A stretch of DNA of 16,291 bases from an uncultured Clostridia bacterium (GCA_934643825.1 CAKUCW010000047.1:1-16291); one strand, 5' to 3'; numbered from the stretch's first letter, positions 8,227-16,064 are shown. Notes: generated by a model not told the origin, from the letters alone. Made by a program: numbers and translations.

Positions 8227-8450
8227 GATACAGAAGAGCTGCGCTTAATGCAGACCGGAGAAATGACATGACGATGCGGAAAGTCCGGAAAACTCAGGTT
8301 TCCGGCGGAGCTGTCAAGATTAAACCGAACATTTCAAGAAACAAATATCTAAGCGTTTACGGCGCCCGTTTGGCGCATCGCCCTTTGGAAACCTTCGGGC
8401 GCAAATACTTAGTTTTTTCTTGAAATATCAGCGTTGTTAGCTTGACAGCC
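8227..8450 (+). ncRNA. Structured RNA candidate (stand-alone ncRNA or capA 5' leader)
   Basis: About 224 nt after the promoter carry no plausible gene but nested pairings. A 5' hairpin has a perfect 7-bp stem CCGGAAA (8285-8291) / TTTCCGG (8299-8305). The main rod is closed by CTGTCAAG (8311-8318) / CTTGACAG (8441-8448), then ATTTCAAGAAA (8331-8341) / TTTCTTGAAAT (8416-8426), CTAAG (8349-8353) / CTTAG (8408-8412), and GCGCCCG (8362-8368) / CGGGCGC (8396-8402). Tip pairing GGCG/CGCC is at 8372-8382. TAAAC (8321-8325) can pair with GTTTA (8355-8359), which would be a pseudoknot. Four perfect helices in correct nested order are hard to explain by chance. Size and probable clostridial host would fit the raiA RNA class, and the rod is also loosely 6S-like; I cannot assign a family from memory. 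Confidence 0.65.
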
Positions 8451-8480
8451 CCATTCCTGAATCTGAAAACGGAGGAAGCA

Positions 8481-9617
8481 ATGAAAAAACTGACCCTGGC
8501 TTTCTTACTGATGATGACCTTTGCAGCGTCCGGCGTCTGCGATATGAACTATGACCTGCAAAACCCGCATATCACCTATGAAAAAACCGAAAGCGGCATG
8601 CCGGAATTGATCGACACACTGACGGAGAATGAGCCGGAAGAGCCGGCGTTCATCGTAGATGAGGTGGACAGCGATACGGCGCAGGCGACGTTCCCCAAGA
8701 CCTTCACCATCACCGTCGGCGGCGATACGACGCTCGGCTCGACGGATGACCTGCGCAAGAGGGACGACTGCTTTGAAAAGGTCGCGGAGGAAAAGGGCTA
8801 CGGCTGGTTCTTTTCCGGGCTTGAAAGCCTGTTTGCGTCGGATGACATGACGCTCATCAATTTTGAGGGCACGCTGACGGAAGAAACGACCAAGAAGGAA
8901 AAGAAGTTCAATTTTAAGGGCCCGGCGGAATATACCGACATCCTGACGCTGGGCAGCGTGGAGGCGGTCAACATCGCCAACAACCACACGCTCGACTATG
9001 GGCAGACCGGCAAAGAGGACACCGTTGCGAATCTGGAAGCGGCGGGCCTTGTCGTTTCCGGCGGCGGACAGCTGGGCATTTTTGAAAAAGACGGCGTGAA
9101 GGTCGGCATGACGGGCTACTGCTTCCCCTACAAGGACGGAAAGAAGGACATCAGCGCGGACGTTCGGGCATTGCGCGACGCGGGATGCCAAATCGTCATT
9201 GCGTCGTTCCACTGGGGCAGCGAATATCGAGATGACTTCACGGGAGAGCAGCGCACCATCGGGCGTGCGGCAATCAAGGCGGGCGCGGATATCGTAATCG
9301 GACATCATCCGCACATCGTGCAGGGCATTGAAGCGTATCAGGATACCTACATTCTCTATTCGCTGGGCAATCTGGTCTTTGGCGGCAACGTCGATCCGGA
9401 TGATCGGGATTCCTATGTGGCGCGGCTGACGTTTACGGTCTATGAAGATCACTGCGACGCGCCGGAGATGACCATCGTGCCCATTCGGATGACGGAGCTT
9501 TCCAACGGAACGGATTATCGTCCGGTCATCGCGGGAGAGGCGGACAGCGAGCGCATCTTCAAGCGCATTCTCAAGCTCTCCTCGAACATGAGCGGCTTTG
9601 TGAACGGGACTTTGTAA
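8481..9617 (+). CDS. CapA family metallophosphatase-like protein (poly-gamma-glutamate / capsule type)
   Basis: The 378-aa product has an export signal (residues 1 to ~20) and then a calcineurin-like CapA domain. Visible motifs in order: GGDTTLG (Asp82), NFEG (127-130), NIANNH (164-169), FHWGSEY (His244), GHHPH (His275, His276, His278) and YSLGNLVFGG. These are the metal-binding positions of the PGA_cap family. Members are associated with poly-gamma-glutamate or capsule synthesis, but most, like this one, lack neighbouring capB/capC, so the substrate is unknown. The cysteine after SGV is not a canonical lipobox, so a lipoprotein is possible but not favoured. The start at 8481 has GGAGG (8471-8475) at 5 nt and opens directly into the signal peptide. 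An in-frame TTG at 8442 was rejected. The gene lies downstream of the structured RNA with no promoter of its own that I can see. Confidence 0.88.
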   Translation: MKKLTLAFLLMMTFAASGVCDMNYDLQNPHITYEKTESGMPELIDTLTENEPEEPAFIVDEVDSDTAQATFPKTFTITVGGDTTLGSTDDLRKRDDCFEKVAEEKGYGWFFSGLESLFASDDMTLINFEGTLTEETTKKEKKFNFKGPAEYTDILTLGSVEAVNIANNHTLDYGQTGKEDTVANLEAAGLVVSGGGQLGIFEKDGVKVGMTGYCFPYKDGKKDISADVRALRDAGCQIVIASFHWGSEYRDDFTGEQRTIGRAAIKAGADIVIGHHPHIVQGIEAYQDTYILYSLGNLVFGGNVDPDDRDSYVARLTFTVYEDHCDAPEMTIVPIRMTELSNGTDYRPVIAGEADSERIFKRILKLSSNMSGFVNGTL

Positions 9618-9620
9618 GAA

Positions 9621-9806
9621 AGAGGACTACGTTGGGGTGCTGCCCCAAACCCCGCTGAGGGATGATATCCCTCAGACTCCCTTCTTCGCTTCGCGGCGGT
9701 TTGAATGAAGGTTTATATCCATGTATCACAAAGCGATCAATGCGAGCGGGAAATCCAAGAACCTCAGGTTCTAGTCGGGGTTTGTGGTAAAGCCCCAATG
9801 TACTCT
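9621..9806 (+). repeat. Inverted-repeat-bounded intergenic element with internal hairpins
   Basis: The 186-bp segment between capA and the NYN gene has no ORF of note but is full of inverted repeats. The ends are complementary: TACGTTGGGG at left against CCCCAATGTA at right, plus AGAG/CTCT. Inside is a second symmetrical pair CAAACCCCG (9646-9654) / CGGGGTTTG (9776-9784). Local hairpins are TTGGGG/CCCCAA (9632-9648) and a perfect 9-bp CTGAGGGAT / ATCCCTCAG with a 3-nt loop (9655-9675). This design resembles dispersed REP/MITE-like elements. A weak promoter (TTGAAT 9701-9706, 17 bp, TATCAC 9724-9729) could drive the gene downstream. Copy number elsewhere cannot be seen here. Confidence 0.6.
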
Positions 9807-9823
9807 AAGAAAGGATGGTTGCT

Positions 9824-10789
9824 GTGGCGTGTTTTGCGCTGTTCGTCGATTTGGAAAACTGCGGCGGTAAAAAGAGTATGCTGATGGATGTCATCGAGCG
9901 GGTCAAGATTCGCGGCGATATCCTGATCGGCAAGGTATACGGCTATACGGACAGCTATTCCGACCTGAAGGAGACGCTGCTGTCCAATACGTTTGCGGTC
10001 GTGCCGTCGCTGCGCTTTGGGCGCAATCAGAAGAACAGCATGGATATCCAGCTGGTCATTGATGCGCTCGATGTTGCCTATACCAATCCGCTGATTGACA
10101 GCTTCTGCATCGTATCCGGCGACAGCGACTATGTGCCGCTGGTCGGCAAGCTCAAGAGCATGGGCAAATTTGTGCTGGGCATCTCCCGAAGCGAGGCGGC
10201 TTCCGGCGTATTCATGAACGCATGCAGCGAATTCCAGTTCCTGGAGAGTGTCGCCAGCGGCAAGGAACGCCCGGAAAGCCCTGTCGGGGAAGCGCTGACG
10301 CTTTCGGATGTCAACGATCTGATCGTGACCATCCTGCAAGAGAGCGACAGCGGCGAAATGCTCGCCAGCGAGGTCAAGAGCGTGCTTTTGCGCCTGCGCC
10401 CGAACTTTTCCGAAAAGAGCGTCGGGTTTTCAACGTTTGGCAAGCTGCTGACGCGCCTTGCCCAGCAGTTTGGCGCGTTCACGGTGGAGAGTGAGCGCTA
10501 CAACCTCATCGTCACGCTCAGTCAGCCGCACGCGCCCGCGGGCGAACAGATCACGCGGGACAACTTCACGCGTATCTTTGCGCGTATCCTTTCGGAATAC
10601 AAGGAGGACGGTTTTGACCGCGTGAATCCCTCCATCCTCAAATCCGCCGTGCAGGCGGAATATCCGGACTTCACCGAGCGGCAGATTGGTCTGCGGCGCT
10701 TTTCGGATGTTCTGCGTGCGCTGGAAAGAGAAAAACTGCTCAAGCTGGAAACGGACGAGAGCGGCAACATGCTGGTGAATATCCTTTGA
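9824..10789 (+). CDS. NYN domain protein with two LOTUS/OST-HTH domains (putative RNase)
   Basis: The 321-aa product begins with a NYN (PIN-like) domain: FVDLEN (Asp9), MDIQLVIDA (Asp74) and SGDSDY (Asp100, Asp102). These are the acidic metal-binding residues expected of an active nuclease. Two winged-helix LOTUS/OST-HTH domains follow at ~158-230 and ~243-321; these are RNA-binding modules. It is therefore a soluble, probably cytoplasmic RNA endonuclease or RNA-handling factor of the LabA/DUF88 type; the target is unknown. I prefer GTG 9824 because AAGGA (9811-9815) lies 8 nt upstream. ATG 9815 is in frame but directly abuts the ribosome binding site; it would add three residues. The stop is 17 bp before the next start, indicating an operon. 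Confidence 0.85.
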   Translation: MACFALFVDLENCGGKKSMLMDVIERVKIRGDILIGKVYGYTDSYSDLKETLLSNTFAVVPSLRFGRNQKNSMDIQLVIDALDVAYTNPLIDSFCIVSGDSDYVPLVGKLKSMGKFVLGISRSEAASGVFMNACSEFQFLESVASGKERPESPVGEALTLSDVNDLIVTILQESDSGEMLASEVKSVLLRLRPNFSEKSVGFSTFGKLLTRLAQQFGAFTVESERYNLIVTLSQPHAPAGEQITRDNFTRIFARILSEYKEDGFDRVNPSILKSAVQAEYPDFTERQIGLRRFSDVLRALEREKLLKLETDESGNMLVNIL

Positions 10790-10806
10790 ACCTGCGGAGA
10801 AGACAG

Positions 10807-12315
10807 ATGAAACGCATTTTGATCGCACTCATTTCCCTGCTTGCGCTGATGCCTGCGGCGGCGCTGGGGCAGGTCGTTACGATGGACGAAGGGCATGTCG
10901 CCTTCGATTATCCGGACAGCTGGCTGGTCGTATCGCCGCAGCTCTGCGGCGTCTATGCGCCGCTGCTGGAGGCTGAAGGGCTGGACGCGGACGCGCTTTC
11001 CGCCGAAATGACGCAGACGCGGACGCTCAGCCGGGCATACAGCGCGGATTTTGCGCAGAACATGTCCGTCATCATCCGGGAGGACGATACGTCTGCGGAT
11101 ATCTACGAAATCAACGCCATCACGGATGCGCAGCGTGCGACCCTGCGCCGCCGGGCAGAGAATAACAGCCTTTGGGAAACGACGGGACTGCGCACGCAGG
11201 ATGTGGAATGGCAGAAAGAGGGCGGCGCATACTGGCTCTATATCCACTACACCATCACGCGGGCGGATGAGCTTGTCGGGCGCGGTCTGCGCTATATCAC
11301 CATCCACAACGGGATGTATGTGATGCTGGATTGGCGCATTCAGGGGCGGCGGTTTACGGGCAGGGATCTGTCGGCATTCCGCACACGGCTTGCCGACCTG
11401 ACCATCACGGAGAGCCTCGAGGAGCCGACGCGCACGGTCAGCCTGAACGCGGTGATTCCCGCGGAAACGACGACGGCGAACGTGGAAATCACCGGAACGG
11501 CGACGGCTGGGGCGAACATCATTGCCGAAACGACGGACGGATTCGGTGCGCTGAACACGCTGGCTGTTGCGGAAGCCGGATCAAACGGGAAATTCACGCT
11601 GATGATCGAGCTGGAAAAAGAAGGCGAATGCGCCGTGACGCTGACGGCGAGCAAAGACGGCATGAACAGCGCGACCGCCGAAGGAATCATCGCGTACAGC
11701 GCGAAGACCCTGCCGCTTTCCGGCATACCGGAGAGGCAGAGCGTGACGACCGACACGGTCAAAATATCCGGAACGACGCTGGCGGGCGTGCAGATTCAGC
11801 TGGTTACGCCGTATGGCGTCACAAAAAAGAAATCCGCCAACGACGGCTCTTTCTCCTATGAGCTGACGACCAAAGAAGCGGGCGATTACAACTATGTGCT
11901 TATCCTGGACAGATCCGGTTACAACCAGCGGCGCGTGCCGTTTACCGTGACCCGCGAGGTGACGGACGATCAGGAAAAGGACAAGGTTCGCCAGTCTGCG
12001 GTCAAGATATCCTACAAAAATCTGCAAAAGGAACGCGAAGAGGATCAGGGGCAGGTCATGCGGCTGTATGGCCCTGTGACGCAGATCAGCAGCAGCGGAA
12101 GCCACACCTATATCCGCATGAGCTACAACAAGGACGCGGACGGCAAATGGTATAACGATGTCATCGTCATCGCGGAGGAGGACACGGGCGTCAAGGAAGG
12201 CGACATGCTGACCGCCGTTGTGACGGTGGACGGCGTTTATCAGGAACAGGACGCGAGCGGAAAAGAGATCATCGTTCCGCGGTTTGAGCTGCTGTTTGTG
12301 GACAAGATTGAATAA
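10807..12315 (+). CDS. Secreted protein with Ig-like beta domains, function unknown
   Basis: The 502-aa product has a clear signal peptide (residues 1 to ~22, KR then a hydrophobic core then AAALG). Residues ~25-200 form an unrecognised N-terminal domain starting with a DEGHVAFDYPDSW motif, which loosely recalls PsbP/DUF1795-type secreted domains. Two beta-sandwich repeats follow at ~210-300 and ~300-390, each with V.I.GT..AGA.I and G.F...I...E.G motifs typical of bacterial Ig-like modules. A C-terminal domain (~400-502) might be OB-like. No catalytic motif and no wall anchor are visible. GGAG (10796-10799) precedes ATG 10807 by 7 nt. It is co-transcribed with the NYN-LOTUS gene and followed by a strong terminator; why a secreted protein accompanies an RNase is unclear. 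Confidence 0.8.
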   Translation: MKRILIALISLLALMPAAALGQVVTMDEGHVAFDYPDSWLVVSPQLCGVYAPLLEAEGLDADALSAEMTQTRTLSRAYSADFAQNMSVIIREDDTSADIYEINAITDAQRATLRRRAENNSLWETTGLRTQDVEWQKEGGAYWLYIHYTITRADELVGRGLRYITIHNGMYVMLDWRIQGRRFTGRDLSAFRTRLADLTITESLEEPTRTVSLNAVIPAETTTANVEITGTATAGANIIAETTDGFGALNTLAVAEAGSNGKFTLMIELEKEGECAVTLTASKDGMNSATAEGIIAYSAKTLPLSGIPERQSVTTDTVKISGTTLAGVQIQLVTPYGVTKKKSANDGSFSYELTTKEAGDYNYVLILDRSGYNQRRVPFTVTREVTDDQEKDKVRQSAVKISYKNLQKEREEDQGQVMRLYGPVTQISSSGSHTYIRMSYNKDADGKWYNDVIVIAEEDTGVKEGDMLTAVVTVDGVYQEQDASGKEIIVPRFELLFVDKIE

Positions 12316-12371
12316 CGCTCAGAAGGCTGCTGCACAGGAAACCCTCTCTGCCGCTTTACACCGAATCTGAA

Positions 12372-12421
12372 AAAAGCAAGACGCTGCAAACCGATGGATG
12401 GGTTTTGCTCGTCTTGCTTTT
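12372..12421 (+). terminator. Hairpin terminator of the NYN-LOTUS operon
   Basis: A 12-bp perfect stem AAAAGCAAGACG (12372-12383) / CGTCTTGCTTTT (12410-12421) encloses a second stem GCAAACC / GGTTTTGC with one bulged T. The A-rich 5' side and T-rich 3' side could allow bidirectional termination. Confidence 0.8.
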
Positions 12422-12503
12422 CCCATACGGGGGAAGAAGCGTGGAGAGAACTTGGGCAGCAGCCTGTTTTTTGAAATTTGAAAGAAAGCGAGACGGGAAA
12501 AGA

Positions 12504-14069
12504 ATGGCACGCATTCAGAGGTTCTGCACGGCGGCAGTATTGGTCATGGTGTCTGCGCTGCTGGCGCTTCTTGTTCTGACGGCACTGGTCACGACGGCAC
12601 ATCTGGGAACATGGGGCGGAAAGAGCGAAGCGATTGCGTTTGAGCGGCTGCCGCTTTGGATGGGCATGGTTTCGACGCTGGCGGCAGTGACGGCTGTGGC
12701 GGGCATGAATGCGTTTCTCCGACGCTTTGCCAAAGTTCATATGAGCGCGGCACTGACGGCGCTTTGGGCAATCGGTACGCTGGCGCTGATCATCGGCATG
12801 GGTACGCGGCAGATCTATGATGCGGCGACCGTTCTGGAGGCAGGCAAGCTGTTTGCTCAGGGCAATTACAAGATGATGGCGAGCGAATATATCAACGCCT
12901 ATTCGTATCAGTTGGGATGGTGTCTGCCGCTGGAGCTTCTGGCACGCACGCTGCCATGGGCGGATTTGAACCTGCTGATGCAGGGCTTCAACGTGATGTT
13001 CAGCGTTGGAACGGCTGGCGCGATGGCGGCGCTGGCAGAGGCTGTCTTCGAACGGGAAAGAGAAAAGACGGCATGCTGTGCGCTGTATCTGCTGATGCTG
13101 CCTGCTCCGCTGGTTTGTCAGCAGGTTTACGGAACGCTGCCGATGCTGTTTTTGTTGTCGCTGTCGCTGCTGTGCTTTGCAAAGTATGTCCGAACGGGAG
13201 AAAAACGGTTCGGCGCGGGCTATGCGCTGCTGTCGGCGCTGGCGTATATGATCAAACCGAACGCGGCGATTGTGCTGACGGCGCTGTTGATCTGTGCGGT
13301 GCTGGATGCGCTGAACAGAAGAACGATAAAGCCGCTTGCCTTTGCGCTGGCTGCGGCGGTGTTTGCTATGGTGCTGGCAAAGGGCGTCGTATGGCAGTAT
13401 GAGAAACGCAGCGGCGTGATGCTGCGCGGCGATGTCAGCATGCTGGCGCGGTTTGAGATGGGCTTGCAGGAGGGCGGCGGCGCGGCAGGTTGGTTTAATT
13501 GCTATACCGAGCCGTTCTTTGCTTTTGACGTGTCCAGGGAGCAGCAAAGGGCGATCGTCATGGCGGATCTGCAAAAAAGCATGGAGCAGTTCAGGGAGAA
13601 TCCGGCAAGCGCAAGAGCGTTTGCCGCCGAAAAATTCTTCAGCCAATGGCTGGAACCGACCTATGGCACGCTGTGGAACGGTGCGCTTTGTGAGCATGGA
13701 GGCGCATGGGACGGGCTGTGTGAAGCGCTGTTTTCGCAGGAGAGCGGCATTCGTGCGGCTCTGGAAACCTGCATGGGCGCGATGCAGCGGGCGCTGTATC
13801 TGCTGGCGCTGATCGGAACGACTGACGGCATCCGGAAGCGGAAGGACAGCCTGCAAACGGTGCTTCCGCTCATTGTGCTGGGCGGAATGATGTATCATAT
13901 GCTGTTTGAAGCGAAATCGCAGTATGCTTATGTTTATGCGGTTTTGCTTGTGCCGCTGGCGGCGAGGGGGCTTTGCCGGCTGGAAGATTACCTGACAAAG
14001 GGAATCAGCGCGAGGGTCAGCATCAGGCACAGCAGGCAGATGCAGAAACAGCAGAGAAAAGCTGCCTGA
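12504..14069 (+). CDS. GT-C type membrane glycosyltransferase (GT39/PMT-like)
   Basis: The 521-aa product is a polytopic membrane protein. It starts with a hydrophobic span (residues ~8-30), then an outside loop, then an RQIYDAATVLEAGKLF segment after the next spans (Asp106). The acidic residue early in an outside loop followed by 10 or so spans is the GT-C layout. Near the C terminus FEAKSQYAYVYAVLLVPLAARG matches the usual final span of bacterial PMT-like proteins. Such enzymes move a sugar from a polyprenyl-phosphate carrier to proteins or polymers outside the membrane; substrates here are unknown. ATG 12504 was chosen because it opens into the first span and GGGA lies 5 nt upstream. A GTG at 12441 (after GGGGGAAG) is an alternative. 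The last 82 bp overlap the 3' end of a minus-strand gene. Confidence 0.8.
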   Translation: MARIQRFCTAAVLVMVSALLALLVLTALVTTAHLGTWGGKSEAIAFERLPLWMGMVSTLAAVTAVAGMNAFLRRFAKVHMSAALTALWAIGTLALIIGMGTRQIYDAATVLEAGKLFAQGNYKMMASEYINAYSYQLGWCLPLELLARTLPWADLNLLMQGFNVMFSVGTAGAMAALAEAVFEREREKTACCALYLLMLPAPLVCQQVYGTLPMLFLLSLSLLCFAKYVRTGEKRFGAGYALLSALAYMIKPNAAIVLTALLICAVLDALNRRTIKPLAFALAAAVFAMVLAKGVVWQYEKRSGVMLRGDVSMLARFEMGLQEGGGAAGWFNCYTEPFFAFDVSREQQRAIVMADLQKSMEQFRENPASARAFAAEKFFSQWLEPTYGTLWNGALCEHGGAWDGLCEALFSQESGIRAALETCMGAMQRALYLLALIGTTDGIRKRKDSLQTVLPLIVLGGMMYHMLFEAKSQYAYVYAVLLVPLAARGLCRLEDYLTKGISARVSIRHSRQMQKQQRKAA

Positions 14070-14761
14070 GAGATGTCGCCGGAAACGGGCGCGTGCGTGG
14101 CGTGGTCGTCGTCCGTGATGCCGAGGATATTCATCAGGCGGCTTTGTGCGCCGTGTCCGCCGGTGCGGAAGGGATTGCGCCCGACAACACCGCTGCACAG
14201 GACGAGCAGGACACTGAATACCTGATCGGCGGCATGAACGATGGAGCCGAGCAGCTGATCCGCCTTGGGAATTTCCGCGCAGGACGAGCAGAGAGCCAGA
14301 TATGCCCAGCCGAGCGCACTGCCGATTTGCAGCGGCATGCCCAACGCCATCAGAAGAAGAGGGGCGCAGAGATGCGCGACGAATTCCGGAACCAGCGCGG
14401 CGCAGGTATTCCGAACCTTGGCTTCGTATGCCGGAATATCTTTTTCAAAAGCGCCGGAGTCCAGCTCGCGCTTGACCGCGCCGCAGGCGGGAATCGGCGC
14501 AAGCCCGAAGAGCGGGAGAGCCATCGTGACGGCGGAAACGGCGGGATGGATCAAGCTGAGCAGAAGCCCGACGAGAAAGAACAGCAGCAGATAGACGGGA
14601 TAGGAAACGGCATACGGCGGGCGGCTGAGTTTTTGATCGAGCTTGGTCAGCAGGGGCAGAATTTTTTTCGGCAGGGACAAGACGAACGGCGCAAGCTTGG
14701 GACAGGACAGATAGAGGATAAAAGCGAGGACGAGCGCGGCGGGATAGGCGAGCAGACGCAT
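13988..14761 (-). CDS. Short YlbJ-like (Gate/nucleoside-recognition) membrane protein, tentative
   Basis: The 257-aa hydrophobic protein starts at an ATG with a perfect AGGAGG (14770-14775) 8 nt upstream and 22 bp after the tmcAL stop, so the two form an operon. Residues around PIPACGAVKRELDSGAF align by eye with the SGYPxGAKLxxEL...G segment of the sporulation membrane protein YlbJ. The later HAADQVFSVLLVLCSGVV recalls its AxxTLLLxGGFIVFFSV span. In Bacillus subtilis ylbJ lies close to ylbM (tmcAL), which agrees. However, YlbJ is ~400 aa and this protein lacks a recognisable second half, so it may be shortened or a different family. A faint CbiB-like pattern was also considered. Its 3' end overlaps the GT-C gene by 82 bp. 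Confidence 0.6.
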   Translation of the reverse strand: MRLLAYPAALVLAFILYLSCPKLAPFVLSLPKKILPLLTKLDQKLSRPPYAVSYPVYLLLFFLVGLLLSLIHPAVSAVTMALPLFGLAPIPACGAVKRELDSGAFEKDIPAYEAKVRNTCAALVPEFVAHLCAPLLLMALGMPLQIGSALGWAYLALCSSCAEIPKADQLLGSIVHAADQVFSVLLVLCSGVVGRNPFRTGGHGAQSRLMNILGITDDDHATHAPVSGDISQAAFLCCFCICLLCLMLTLALIPFVR

Positions 14762-14783
14762 ACAAGAAGCCTCCTGTCTGAAA

Positions 14784-15974
14784 TTAGGGAAGTATGATGG
14801 GGCTGGTGGTGAAATCGCGCCCGGGGGCACGCAGAGCCGGATTGGAAACGCCGAGCGACCAGAGATCCTGAGCGCGGACGTCGAGGGAAAAGAGCGGGTC
14901 GGCGCGGTCAAATGCCGCGGCTTTGGTGACGAGCGGGATGGAGGCATGCGCTTTGATGGCACGCAGGAGCGGCGCGGCGTCCTTGCGGAAGCCCAGAACG
15001 CGGGCATAGGTCGGCGTGCGATGCGCCGCGGCAAAATCGCGGGAAACGCCCAGCAGAATATGCGCACAGAGGCGGGAGAGCCGCGCATGCGTATAGCGTT
15101 TGCTCTTGATGGCGGCAATCAGTTCCTCGCGGGAGGCGGCGGTCTGTGCGGCACGCAGAAAGCGGTATTCCAGTCCTTCATCCATGCCGACGATCTCGCG
15201 AAGAGAAGCGGCATCCATCGTGCGCAGGAGGTAGAAAAGAGCCTGCGTGAGCGCGTCTTCGGGATGAAATTCGCCGCGCTGCTCGGAAGAGAGCAGTTCC
15301 TGCGGGAAGGGCACGGCGGCGCTTGCAGTCTGAACGTCGCCCATCGTGAGCGCGGCACGCACGCCGGTTGCGCTGGCAAGCGGGGAAGGCGAGCTGTCGT
15401 GGTAGCCGCAGCCCTCGCGGAGGATGGGCACGGCGGATATGTCGTCGGGCAGGGCTTGCAGATATTCCAGCGCAAGCACGGCGTTGGGGCGGGCAATCTG
15501 CTCGGCTAAGCCGGAAAGACCGCTTGCGGACTCCGCAGCCAGCGCACGGGCGCGGGGATAGGGCAGCCCGCGGTCAAGCGCTTCTTTCAGCACGGACTGA
15601 AACGCGGGGGATTCGTCCCTCAGCGCGTCGCGGGCGGCAAAGAGGATATCCAGCGACTGCGCCTCACAGCCGAAGGAGAGATGCGTCACGACGCCCAAGG
15701 CACGGAGCAGCGCGACACCGCCGGAAGCAAAATCCGGCGCGGGCGCACAGGCGAAGCGGCAGGGCAGCTCCAGCACGAGATCCGCGCCGCCCAGAAGCGC
15801 CATGCGTGCGCGAAGCCACTTGTCATGGCGGGCGAACGCGCCGCGCTGCGTGAGCGCTCCGCTCATCAGGCAGAGCGTGAAGTCCGCGCCGCTCTTTTCC
15901 CGGGCGAGTGCCAGATGACGTGCGTGACCGTTGTGGAAGGGATTATATTCGCAGATGACGGCGCAGACGCGCAT
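14784..15974 (-). CDS. tmcAL: tRNA(Met) cytidine acetate ligase
   Basis: The 396-aa product begins VCAVICEYNPFHNGH, the nucleotidyltransferase HxGH motif (His14, Gly16, His17) of the TmcAL/YlbM (DUF795) family. Further family hallmarks follow: LMSG near residue 40, RHDKW, GADLVLELP, a RPNAVLALEYL block and the GCGYHDS...ASATGVR block. TmcAL activates acetate with ATP and acetylates the wobble cytidine of elongator tRNA-Met, giving ac4C34. The length is close to that of the B. subtilis enzyme (~415 aa). ATG 15974 was chosen because the protein then starts at the conserved first strand and AAAGGAG (15984-15990) lies 9 nt upstream; an in-frame ATG 25 codons further out adds unrelated sequence. 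It leads a minus-strand pair and is divergent from pta, whose product makes acetyl phosphate. Confidence 0.94.
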   Translation of the reverse strand: MRVCAVICEYNPFHNGHARHLALAREKSGADFTLCLMSGALTQRGAFARHDKWLRARMALLGGADLVLELPCRFACAPAPDFASGGVALLRALGVVTHLSFGCEAQSLDILFAARDALRDESPAFQSVLKEALDRGLPYPRARALAAESASGLSGLAEQIARPNAVLALEYLQALPDDISAVPILREGCGYHDSSPSPLASATGVRAALTMGDVQTASAAVPFPQELLSSEQRGEFHPEDALTQALFYLLRTMDAASLREIVGMDEGLEYRFLRAAQTAASREELIAAIKSKRYTHARLSRLCAHILLGVSRDFAAAHRTPTYARVLGFRKDAAPLLRAIKAHASIPLVTKAAAFDRADPLFSLDVRAQDLWSLGVSNPALRAPGRDFTTSPIILP

Positions 15975-16064
15975 GGGGAAACGCTCCTTTCCGAAAAAAG
16001 ACACGAAGCATGGAGAAATCGGGTAAAATCCTGCTGAAAAGCGGGACAAAATTGCCGTCCGTCC

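Noticed and set aside
8271..8310. RNase P RNA-like string (GGAAAGTCCGG) in the leader
   Set aside because: Only this short match is present; the other conserved RNase P regions are missing and the surrounding fold is different.
8442..8480. TTG start of the capA gene at 8442 and a perfect TTGACA at 8442-8447
   Set aside because: The TTG lies inside the RNA closing stem, has no ribosome binding site and would put 13 polar residues before the signal peptide. The TTGACA has no -10 element 16-18 bp downstream.
12240..14198. A 652-codon minus-strand open frame opposite the GT-C gene
   Set aside because: Low-complexity Arg/Gln/His composition and it crosses the terminator hairpin at 12372-12421; the plus-strand gene has clear membrane spans.
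13973..14797. A 274-codon plus-strand open frame across the YlbJ-like gene
   Set aside because: Polar Gln/Glu/Arg-rich translation without motifs; the minus-strand frame has a perfect ribosome binding site and membrane spans.
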